Origin: Epinephelus fuscoguttatus
Lineage: Eukaryota > Chordata > Actinopteri > Perciformes > Serranidae
Length of the DNA: 64,000 nt
Reading direction: 5' to 3'
NCBI RefSeq assembly: GCF_011397635.1
Contig: NC_064759.1
Span: 14,032,428-14,096,427 of the forward strand
Below, piece after piece: positions 49,301 to 59,200 of this stretch. The translations under genes and the position numbers were made by a program. The notes beneath the pieces were generated by a model. It saw only the letters and a program-made list of their open reading frames with translations. It was not told where the DNA came from and ran no database searches. Each line of letters opens with the position of its first letter. Positions within the stretch are counted from its first letter, which is position 1.

Positions 49301-52300
49301 TCAACGAGATCGATTCCACCCCGCCTCCTAAAGTAGCGTACAGTAAGTATTACGATGGATTCATTTGTGCCAATATCAGACTACACAACATTTGTTGTCC
49401 TTCAAAATGATCACTGTTTCAGATAAGACAAAAAAAAGGGGGAACTCCAGAGATTTATGGAAGCCCATTATTGGGCTGATATAGTGTAGTCTTCTCCTGG
49501 CATTAGTTTGATCACTGATGGGTGGATGAATACGATTTGTACACATAAGTACATCTAAACAACATATCAGGACACAAAGAGTTCAAATTTTAAACATTTG
49601 AAATGAATAGTTACCTCCCAGTTACAATGTTGATTGTTGAATAAAAAAAAGTCCATGTTTATTTGCGTTTCATTTCTATTTGATCCCCTAGCCACTCCTG
49701 TTTTCCTTTTTAAGTTTTTATAATTTGTGTTATTTGTTTACTTGCCTTTTGTTTTCACAGGCCTTTAGCTTTCAGCTTCACCTGCAGGGCTTATTTGCAA
49801 AGGAAGTAAAAATAAATCCAAACTGATTATGCATGCAGCTGACTGCTGTTACCCTTCGCTGCTTTGAAAAATACTGTGAAATAAAGTCTTGCTTTCTCGC
49901 CTCTCTTTAAGGTAAGGAGCGTATTCCTGAAGACGGAGTATACATCAACACCAGTCCAGAGTTCCTGGTGGGGTGTGATTGCACTGACGGCTGTCGAGAC
50001 AAGTCAGTGAAGTTGTTCACCCATGACCCCTCGTTTCTGTTATTTCTCCCACTGTTAATATTCTGAACACACGTCTTTGTGTCTTTGTTGCAGGTCCAAA
50101 TGCTCCTGCCACCAGCTGACCCTTCAGGCCACAGGTTGCACACCGGGGGCACAGATCAACCCAAATGCTGGATATTTGCACAAACGATTAGAGGAGTGCC
50201 TCCCCACAGGGTCAGACAGAAACGCACTCTCACTCCTCTTATCCTCATTACTTTTGAATATAAAAGCTAATTTGGTTTTCTAGTCTCATAGGTTGTGTCT
50301 CCTTTTCACCGTCTGATTTTTCTCTCTCTCTCAGGATCTATGAGTGTAATAAGAGGTGCAAATGTTGTGCTAAGATGTGCACCAACCGGTTAGTGCAGCA
50401 CGGCCTGCAGGTGCGTCTCCAGCTCTTCAAGACCCAGAACAAAGGCTGGGGCATCCGCTGTCTGGATGATGTGGCCAAGGGTTCTTTTGTCTGCATCTAT
50501 GCTGGTGAGGACTTGTGAGAATGGCTCTGCAAGGACAGAGATGATGGAAACAGGCATCTTTATTCATCACAATACAACAGCCGATGACTTGATTGCAGAG
50601 TGACCTTCTCCTTTCTCCCTTCGTCTTCCACTTTACCAGGTAAAATCTTGACAGACGACTTTGCCGACAAAGAAGGTCTAGAGATGGGCGACGAGTATTT
50701 TGCCAATCTGGACCATATAGAGAGTGTGGAGAACTTCAAGGAGGGCTATGAGAGCGAGGCTCACTGTTCGGACAGTGAGGGGAGCGGCGTGGACATGTCG
50801 AGGATAAAAATCCAGCCATCTGCTTTAGCTTCTAACCCTGTGGGGAGACCGCCCAGAAAGGGTGAGTCCAAGTCCAAAGGTGAGAGATAATGGTGGTCCC
50901 TAATGTTGGTGGTGGGATCCTCTGCGGTGTTTAGTCTCTTGACTACAGCTGGTATTTTATTCTCCTCTGTTTCCACATTATTTTTGTTGGTTTGTTTGTT
51001 TGTAGCTGTGGCCAGAGGCAATATGTTTTAGGGTTTACTCGTAGTGTAGTGTCAGAAGACTAGAAAGGCACCATGTGACAAAACTCTATCCAAAACAGTC
51101 TCTCAGTGAAGCCAGCATGTTTCTCACTGGAAATAATTCACTGGAACCAACATTTCAATATAGTAATAACTTCAGTTTTACCCTAAAATACCCCTAACAC
51201 CTTTTATTAAATTCCTTAAGTCTTCACTGCATATATTATTCTGTACATGTCTTGACAGACATGGATGTAAACTGCAGCTTGACTGGTTGGTAATGGAATA
51301 TATAACCACAAGGTGGTAACTGTATTTTTTTTTAATCTGTCACAGCCCAAACCCCGAGCTCATCAGGAGACAGCAATGACGACGACGACAAGGATTCAAA
51401 GAGCGAAGATGAAAGCGACAGTTCAGACGACACGTTTGTGAAGGAGAACTACATCAGCTCCAGCTCTGTGTGGAGGAGTTACACCACACGTGGTCAGGTC
51501 AAGGGCAACAAGGAAGGTGAGCTGGTGGCGTCTTTAGGAGGTGTGGGAGGTGTGTTTAAAGGAATAGTTTGACGTTTAAAAGCTATATTTAAAACTCACA
51601 TGTTGATGATATTTCTTCAGAGCCAGGCCAGCTGATTCCCTCTGTTTCTAGTCTTTATGTTGAGCTAATCTAAAAAGCCTGAGGCTCCAGCTTCATATTT
51701 GATGTACAGACATGTAGTTTTGATCTTGGCAAGAAACAGAGTAAGCGTGTGTGTTCATGCTGAGAGTCTGCCTGATGTTGTGTGTGTGTAAATGTGTAAT
51801 ATCTAAAGATTAATGGGTGATTACTATCAGTATCTGTTATCTGCAAATGCTTTAGGACTTAATGAAAGTCTTTTTCATCACCTGACTGCACTGTTGGCAT
51901 AACATGTTAAATTATTTCACAAAGCAGCAGCTGAGCAGTCGTGATGAAAGTATCTCCCCTAAAAGAAAATGAATGACAGCATTTTTTTCTGAATGATGAA
52001 ACATTTAATCTATTACAGTAGAAATAAAAACATATAAATCACAGTTTTTGTCATGCAATTTGAAATGAAAAATGTTTTTGATTGTCAGTAACAAAATGAG
52101 CAGTTACAAAACATTACTAGTTTTTTTTTTTTAACCTTTAACATTTATTGAGTTTTTGTTTGTGCATACAACCACAAGTGTTGTTTATCAGAATGAGAAA
52201 GTAGGGGGAGGTAGAGTGTGTAGCCCAGTTCGGTGGGGGAAAGTTCAGTCACCTCGTCTCTCCTTGGCTCTACCTTCCCTATGCTCCTTCTTACCTTTCT

Positions 52301-55300
52301 ATCTATCTTTGCTCTCTCCTACTCTTCTATCCATCTAACCCTTTGGCTCCCACTCGGACCCCCAGGCAGCACTTTTACTTCCACTCATAGTCTTTAGTAT
52401 TCAATTCAATTCTATTTATAAAGCCCAATATCATAAATCACAATTTGCCTCAGAGACTTTTACAGCATACGACGGACCCTCACAGCAGATAAGGAAAAAC
52501 TCCTCCCAAAAAAAAAATCTTTAACAGGGGAAAGAAAATGGGAGAAACCTCAGGAAGAGCAATTGAGGAGGGATCCCTCTTCCAGGACAGATAGACGTGC
52601 AATAGATGTTGAACAGAACAGATCAGCATAATACATTTACAGTCATACATATGACAAAATGATATGTAAAGAGAGACAATCAGAAATACGGCGAAAACAG
52701 AAACAAAACAGTTGTGGTTACAAGTGTCTGTAATCAAACAATGGTGTGTACACTGGCAACATATTCTCACTCCCAATATCATTCTATCTTTCTTAATACA
52801 CCTGTTAATATGGGGAAATCTCTAGAGTGTTTCCCCTGAATTCATTTTCTGAATCCAGAGGTAGATTTGGAAGCTTTCTGCTCTGTCTCTTCACACACTT
52901 CTCCCCCTCCTGCCTCAGGGAGTCAAGACAGTAAAGATGGATTGAGCCTGTCAGCCAGAGGACCTGATGATGACAAGCCGCCGTCAATGCCAGAGGAGAC
53001 GGGGAAAAGCAAAGTGGCTTCCTGGCTCACCAGCCAGAGCCTGAAGAAGGTGAGTACACAGAAGATAGAGTAATGATAATGTTTCACAGGACTGGGTCTT
53101 TTTAAAATAACTGCAGTGTCTCACAGAGAAATATAAACAGAATCCTGCTGTTTCTGCTTGTCAGACCTTTTATTTTAAAAATGTTTCTTTTGTAAGAGGG
53201 TAGTAAAAAGTGGCGATTGGAGATTTTATATGAATGTTCGACAACCTTTTCTTTTTCTGTTTTTCGTCACAGGATTCTGGAGACAGCAAGAGGTGTGTTG
53301 GACCTGCCAAAATACACTTACATAGATATTTAGTTTTTCTGGATTCCGCACATACTCTGTTAACTGTCTGATCAGTGACGTCACCTAAAGTTAGGTTGGT
53401 GTTAAGATTAATTGTTTGTCTTGCAGTCAAATGAAGTCAGAATCAGGGAAGAAGCAGGATGTGATGACTCTCTCTGACAGTGATGATGTTCAGACCATCA
53501 GCTCCGGATCTGACGACAACAAGGAGAGAGAGAAAGTCCACACGGGTGAGGACAAGACAAAATACTTGAATTTACATCACGCTGATAGTGACCACATGGT
53601 TATAACCGTTTTAAGTTTTTAATATCTTCTTGTTTTTGTTGCTGCTGTTCTGGTTCTCAGGTGTGACGAAGAAGCAGGTCGCAGTGAAATCTACACGTGG
53701 CATTGCCCTGAAGACCGGCCATGGGATGATGGTGAAAACAGGTGCATCTGGAGGTGGGGGAGGGCCGGGGGGTCAGGGAGGGAAAGCAGGACAGCAGGGA
53801 CAGACTGGAGGAAGCGGGGAGAACGCTCCTAAAAACACCCGCCTGTTCTTTGATGGTGAAGAATCCTGCTACATCATTGATGCCAAGTTGGAAGGAAACC
53901 TTGGGCGTTACCTCAATGTAAGAGGATCTCAATGTGAAACCATCTGATGTCACTTTAATTATGTTCTTATGTGCTGATCTTTTATCATCTGTCTCCTCTT
54001 TGTATTACAGCACAGCTGTAGTCCCAACCTTTTCGTCCAGAATGTGTTTGTGGACACACATGACTTGCGGTTTCCCTGGGTGGCGTTCTTTGCCAGCAAG
54101 TGAGTTTTTAAGCATGTTTAAAGTTTGTCTCAGAGCTCTCAGAGTTTTTGTTTCCTTAGAAGCCTCAGGAGAATTATGCTCGGCTTCTCAGGGTGTTTAG
54201 ACCCAAAAAAAAGGTGCAGAGTAAGCTTTTAACCAGGAACTGATTATGGCTGAGCTGACAACAATGATCACAGTGACCTTTTTATACAGTAGAAACTCCA
54301 ACTATTGTGCCAGGAGAAGGAAGTTAATATAAGTGCAAACAGACAGCTTTTTAACTTTTCCCCCTCCAGCATTTCCAGCTGTAATTTTTAGACATTGTCG
54401 GACAAACAGTTCTGCTGACTCCTAAGAGGAACTGTCCACTGGGCAGCTTCCCTAAGAACTAACATTTTTTAAAGGGCTTTTTTCTGTTTGAATTTGCACC
54501 ACCAACAGGAATGATTAGTGAGTGAGTATATGCTCAGTAACGCTTGGACTTTACTGTCGGTCCATTCAGGAGCGTTTTCTTTCTCCTTAGTCATTAGTTC
54601 AAGGTCCACACAGTTTAATTGATTCAGTGTCATAACTGCGTTTGGCCATGTCGTCAGGCTAGTTTGCTGTCTCTGTTAACTATCTATTATTCAATCACTC
54701 AACAGCAAGAAATTGGACTTCAGAATAAAAGCTTTGTGTCGGAAATTCACTGTTCTTCAAAATAAAGTGGGTTTTATACAGACTTGACACGTTCGCAAGT
54801 CACTTGCGGTCCATTCAGAATGGACCCATGACCCACCAGTTGGAAACCACTGCGCTGATATTCTTTGGTAGCTACCGACAGCTACCAGGGAAAACAAAAG
54901 CACTGTCAACTTCCTGGTTTGGTTGCACAGTGGTTGACCACTTCCATTGTGCCGTAAATCGAGCCTTCATTTTCCCAGATCGTACTCAGTGGCAGCCAGA
55001 GTTGCTTAGTGAAAGTGAGGCTTATAGGAAACCAGCCTAAACACTGATGGTGTCGTTCTTCTACAGCCTCTACACTGTTCAGTCAACAATGACTTCATAA
55101 GTCAAAGCAAAAAACATGTGTTTCCACCTTAATGTAATAATCAATGCTCTGTATTGTCTTCATGTTAACATACTGATGCTTGTTTCATGGTGCAGGCGGA
55201 TCCGTGCCGGCACAGAGCTGACCTGGGACTACAACTACGAGGTGGGCAGTGTGGAGGGGAAGGTGCTGCTCTGCTGCTGTGGATCCACTGAGTGCAGAGG

Positions 55301-55313
55301 ACGGCTCCTGTGA
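37633..55313 (+). CDS. setdb1: Histone H3K9 methyltransferase SETDB1
   Basis: SETDB1 trimethylates H3K9 in the nucleus to silence retroelements and genes. Exons: 37633-37649, 39164-39367, 40791-40957, 41052-41095, 44797-44944, 45021-45191, 45335-45536, 45727-45800, 46981-47171, 47272-47401, 47527-47752, 48412-48525, 48651-48954, 49081-49342, 49912-50002, 50094-50210, 50335-50504, 50640-50861, 51346-51516, 52919-53049, 53273-53292, 53427-53545, 53661-53917, 54011-54099, 55196-55313. Total 1252 aa (human 1291). In order: N-terminal coiled coil; tandem Tudor (about aa 194-430, [15 protein letters not shown]); Gln-rich repeat; MBD (about aa 640-715, [13 protein letters not shown]); Cys-rich pre-SET ([23 protein letters not shown]); SET split by a long acidic insert, with NHSCSPN and [12 protein letters not shown]; and post-[16 protein letters not shown]. 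All catalytic motifs are present. Exons 5 and 18 have alternative in-phase donors. Paralogue a or b is unresolved. Confidence 0.95.
38511..38940. repeat. Dispersed-repeat remnant in SETDB1 intron 1
   Basis: Blocks such as GGACCCTCACAGCAGAT, AGGGATCCCTC and GACATGCAATAGATGT also occur in the repeat at 52395-52740, in similar order but more decayed here. I recognise it as a widespread fish repeat; its class is unclear. Confidence 0.45.
39515..40460. mobile_element. Probable non-autonomous hAT element
   Basis: The left end TAGGGCTGCGCCCAACTACG and the inverted right end (TGGGGCTGCCCCCTAATAG after reverse complement) are similar. Both arms hold GTCGACTA and GGTCAACT motifs typical of fish hAT miniatures. 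The 8-bp flanks do not match, so the duplication has decayed or the ends are slightly off. It contains a (GT)n run (40337-40369) and lies in SETDB1 intron 2. Confidence 0.5.
40337..40369. repeat. (GT)n microsatellite
   Basis: A pure GT dinucleotide run of about 16 units inside the hAT-like element of SETDB1 intron 2. Confidence 0.9.
43051..44566 (+). mobile_element. Decayed Tc1-like element
   Basis: A TA duplication flanks the element at 43049-43050 and 44567-44568. The ends are short inverted repeats: CACTGCTCAAAAA..TTTAGGGAACAC, and on the reverse complement of the right CACGGCTCAAAAACTTAAGG. It carries a broken transposase on the + strand, belongs to a different Tc1 lineage from 20937-22566, and lies in SETDB1 intron 4. 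Confidence 0.85.
43312..44336 (+). pseudogene. Tc1-like transposase pseudogene
   Basis: One reading frame covers almost the whole transposase. The N-terminal helix-turn-helix region includes [20 protein letters not shown] and SPSTVSRTW. The catalytic core has LFTDESRFI with the first Asp, [17 protein letters not shown] with the second Asp, and IPTEHL with the Glu. In-frame stops occur at 43513-43515, 44131-44133, 44155-44157 and 44245-44247, several of them one transition away from the expected codon. The protein is therefore dead. It is clearly older than the intact copy in ARNT. Confidence 0.85.
46020..46680. repeat. Tandem fish repeat split by a SINE
   Basis: Two copies of a unit of about 120 bp (GATTTTGGTG.., GTGAACGTGATA.CTCAAG, TTTGGCACA..CATTCACTTGG) lie at about 46027-46180 and 46498-46680. 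They are separated by the SINE-like element at 46183-46497. The repeat unit is one I recognise from many fish introns. It lies in SETDB1 intron 8. Confidence 0.6.
46183..46497 (-). mobile_element. tRNA-type SINE, minus strand
   Basis: On the minus strand the sequence begins GGCTGTGGCTCAGAG (A-box region, 46481-46495) and has GGTTCGATCC (B box, 46441-46450), in tRNA-like spacing. The body runs to about 46183. It has split a tandem repeat unit. The flanking target duplication is short or decayed (TGAA on both sides). Confidence 0.65.
47645..47722 (+). repeat. Coding 9-bp repeat encoding Gln-Gln-X
   Basis: About eight imperfect copies of CAACAAAYC lie in frame in SETDB1 exon 11. They encode QQI, QQT and QQS tripeptides between the Tudor and MBD regions. 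Human SETDB1 has a Pro-rich stretch in this position instead, so the tract looks lineage-specific. Confidence 0.85.
52395..52740. repeat. Dispersed fish repeat in SETDB1 intron 19
   Basis: The stretch begins with repeated CAATT units (ATTCAATTCAATTCTATTTA) and has the blocks AAGCCCAATATCATAAATCA, GACCCTCACAGC and GGGATCCCTCTTCCAGGAC. I know this arrangement as a common fish interspersed repeat. Its autonomous parent is not evident. It ends before SETDB1 exon 20. Confidence 0.6.
54868..55042 (+). repeat. Dispersed repeat copy 1
   Basis: It shares order and most bases with 60551-60720: ATAGCTACC-like start, CTTCCTGGTTTGGTTGCACA, GTGGTT.ACCACTTCC and TAGTGAAAG..AGGATTATAGG-like end. It lies in the last SETDB1 intron, just after a hAT-like end fragment (CCAGTTGGAAACCACTG, 54837-54853). 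Confidence 0.65.
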
Positions 55314-55539
55314 TCTGTCACCATCATGGACTTCACTGCCTCTTCTATATATGTAGGAAACTTAGAGGAACCCCTTCAACACTGTACCTTTGTGTGTATG
55401 TGTGCGTTTTTTTTTGTTTTTTTTTTTAAGTTGAACCATAAATTTTACTACAGCTCTTTTGTTGCCTTTTATTTTATATGACCATGTTCTCTGATTTGTC
55501 TCATTTTATCCATGATGGGTTTTTTTTTCTTTACATCTG

Positions 55540-55545
55540 AATAAA
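55540..55545 (+). terminator. SETDB1 polyadenylation signal
   Basis: A canonical AATAAA 227 bp after the SETDB1 stop, with T-rich sequence before and after it. It is the first such signal downstream. Confidence 0.7.
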
Positions 55546-56278
55546 TGCATTTTTCTTCAATGAATCAAAGGTTTCGCAGCGGATCTATTTTCAGTTCACA
55601 GATTTATTCACAAAAACAGAAAAAGTACATGTACAAGTCATAATTCACCCTGATAAGCCGTCGAAAGCTTGAGACTAGGGGCCCAGACATGAAGCAAATT
55701 GTGTTTTAAATTGTTTTTTATGAACATGTCTAGATTAAGAAAATTAATAATCATATACAGTAACATCTTTAATCTTTTTTGTGAAACACCATAGGCTGTT
55801 AAAAAGGGAGAAATGGTACAATTTCAAGGTGAATTAGTTTCGTTATAATGCGAAAAAACTATGAAACACTGAATGGAAAATTCACAGTGAAATAGAAGTT
55901 ATGTTCTCAAATTAATAGTTTAAAATATGTATTTTTTTTATCACAGTTTTGATAAAATAATACTGCACAAGCATTTTCCTTTATTAACTCAAACATCTGG
56001 AGAAAAAAAATATGTGATGATCAGAAAATTATATAACAGTGTTTCTCTTGTCTTTTAAATGAAATGCGCCACCAGTGTATCACATTTCTGCCTTTAACTA
56101 ACGGGACAAAGACTAGACTTTATTCTGAGCAGCTCACGGAGTGACTGACCAATCATCTTCTCTCAAAACAATAACAAATATAACAAACATTCATTTCAGG
56201 TCTCACAAAGGAAAAAAACCGCTCTGATTTAAAGCAATTTATCAGCAATTTGATCGATTTTCTGCGTCATTTTCTGAG
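55546..56278 (+). promoter_or_regulatory. SETDB1-REC8 spacer, holding the REC8 promoter and 5' UTR
   Basis: This AT-rich spacer of about 730 bp separates the SETDB1 polyadenylation signal from the REC8 start. No CpG-rich patch or clear core-promoter motif is visible. REC8 must be transcribed from here or from an unseen upstream exon. No gene was recognised. Confidence 0.4.
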
Positions 56279-59200
56279 ATGTTTTACTACCCTGCTGTTC
56301 TGAAGCGACACACAGGATGTTTCTCCACAATCTGGTGAGTAAAAAATGTTTTCTTGACTGTGTAAAATCGATGTGAAGTTTAGCTAGTGAAGGTAAAATG
56401 GCCGCGTATGTCTCTGTAACCGGGCTGTAAGCTGTGCCGTTATTACCGCTTTATTAATCAGACTGTGACTGCCAGGGTTTAATTACTGGGCTTCAACACT
56501 GCTGCTTTATTCATTAGAAGTTGGTCTTCAGTAGCTTAATTTTTAGAAGGCTACTTAACAACCATCAAAAAACACATTTAAAGTTAATCTCAGGTTTGCT
56601 AATGAAGCAAAGATCCACCAAGTAATCAAATGCCGTAATGACTGAAAATTTTCCGTGGGCTGTTAAGGCGGTTTTTATAGTAGGTCTATACATATTTTGT
56701 TCCTATGTGATAAATTGGCCAGCATGTACAACCATAACACTAATTTTTATATCTTAAAATATTTTTTAAATATTTTTTAAACCTATATTATAGGGTTTTT
56801 TTTTAAATAAACTGATCACACACTGTGGAGCCCACACACACTTGTACATGATGTAGAGTGCAGGTGCATCAGTGGCAAAGAAAACAGGTATCTAAAAATA
56901 GGCACAGCAATCAAAACAAGTTTAATCCTTTGAAGTGTCTTAATGTAAGAGCTTTGAAGATGAGGTGAAGGTCAAAGATTTGATTTTAAAAAACGAAAAA
57001 GATGCATGTAGGCTGTTGCAAAAATGACTGAAATGAGAACACCTTATATATTATTTAAATTGGCCCACTTCAAATTTGCTTTATTGATATGACCATAATT
57101 AAGTACTGTATTGTTGGAGCAGACAGAGCAAGGTTTATAATGTGAATGTAATCATTTAGGATTTTAGAAAAAAATCAGAACAAACATACTTTAATAAATT
57201 AATTAAAAAAAACTCTTTAAAAAGTTATTTAAGCCTTCAAGATGTTTTTTCTATATATGTTTGTTCAGTTTAGGTTTAAAACACAAATGAACAGTTGCTA
57301 CACCCCTTAAAAGGTGAACTGGGAGCTCAGCTAATTAATATGAAGCAAGAAATCTGCATTAAAAGATTTTTTTGAGAGAGAACGGATACATTAGGAAATG
57401 TACGAATGTTCAGCGACATGAATACCATGACATACGTGTAGTTTATAAAACCTCATAAAACTCTGAAGGCTGCCTCACAAAGGACGGTGTGTTGAAAAGG
57501 AATATGTCTGTAACTGCCTCCTCCAGTGTCCCTTTATTGATTCAAGATTCAAGATGTTCATTGTCATATGCACAGTAGAAAACTCAGCGGTTTGCATTGT
57601 ACAATGAAATTCTTAATTGCCAGTCAAGACAATATTAATGATAGAATTAAAGTTAAATTATAAGAAAAATAAATAACATAGCAGAAGCAAAGAAATAAGT
57701 TTAAAAAGTATACAGAAGTTAAAAAGAAAAGTGCACCATGCCTCATAGAAATGTTGCAACAAGTCAGTTCAAGCTAAAGCATTAAATCTGTTCATCTGTT
57801 AAAGATGCTGAGGATATTGGTTGGCATGCCACATTTCGTCAGCTTTCTTAAGAAGTACAGTCACTGCATGGATTTCTTGATGATCTTTTGTGTGTTGTGA
57901 GACCAGGTGAGATCCTCGCTGATGTGGGTGCCAAGAAGTTTAAAGGTTTTCACCCTCTCTACCTCTGTCTCACCAATGTGTTTCCTCCTTCTTAGATCAG
58001 TAATTATCTCTTTGGTCTTATCTGTATTTAGGGAGAAATTATTTTCCAGACACCAGGCCGTCAGTTAATTGATTAACTGATTAAATTAATTAATTGATTC
58101 CAGCTTTTTAAATGTGAATATTTTCTGGTGTCTTTTTGCCTCTATTAAACTGAATGTCCTTTGGTTGTGGACAAAACAAGACATTTGAGGACGTCATGTC
58201 GGGCTTTGGGAAACACTGAATGACATTTTTCACCATTTAATGCTGTTTTATAGGTCAAACAACTAATCAATCAATCAAGAAAATAATCAATGACTAACAA
58301 TGAATTGTTAGTTGCAGCCCTAGATAACAATGTGGTTATGTGATAAATGTAGTATACTGCTGGCAGAAAATCACCCACACATGCTTTAGTGACTTTTGGT
58401 TTTTAATTGATGAGCAGCAGAGCACTGTGGTTGAGTGTGTAGCTGACTGCAGTTCATACTGGTTGCTAGTCCAGTTTCAGAGGTTGCAGATTACTTAAAG
58501 CTCTGATGAGTTAAATATGATCACATCAGTGCTCTGTGTCTCCAGGCTGGTTGCCACAAAAGGCATCAGAGTGACTCGCCGGGATTTCCTCAAAGTCAAC
58601 GTCATACGCACCTGGTAGGAAGTTATTTTAGTCACTGTCACATATTTATAATGAACTGAACTATGAATTTGTCCAGTTACAATAAATCTAATGCCCCTAC
58701 AGTGATGACATCATGAACTACCTGCTGGTGCAGGTCCCACCGCCTCAGCCCGGTCTGCCACGACCTCGCTTCTCCCTCTACCTCTCCTCGCAGCTCCAGT
58801 ACGGCGTCATCCTCGTCTACCATAGACAGTGTGCCATCCTCCTGGGTAAGAAGTTATGAGCAGACATGGAGGACAGAGATGAAGTGATGTGGTTCTTGAC
58901 CGTGACTTTGTGTCCTTCCAGAAGAACTTCAGTCCATCGTGGGCCAGCTGGTGAAACAGAGGACAGCCCAGAAAATTGATATGGATGAGCAGAGCAGGTG
59001 AGAACAGGTGCTCAACGTTATACACTTGTCTGCACTAACAATTACAAAGCATAGGTGTAGACTTTGGGGAGAACTCAGGGGACACATTCCCCTCAGTGTC
59101 TGGAAGAGCTGTGTTTGTCCCCCCCTGTAAAAACATGAAAGTAGCAGACTTTTATTTCGAGGAACAGCTCGTAGGTGGAGCCAGTTTGCAACCTCAGAAG

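Noticed and set aside
53657-53953. Antisense ORF of 98 codons over SETDB1 exon 23
   Set aside because: It is a shadow of the real coding strand in a codon-biased exon.
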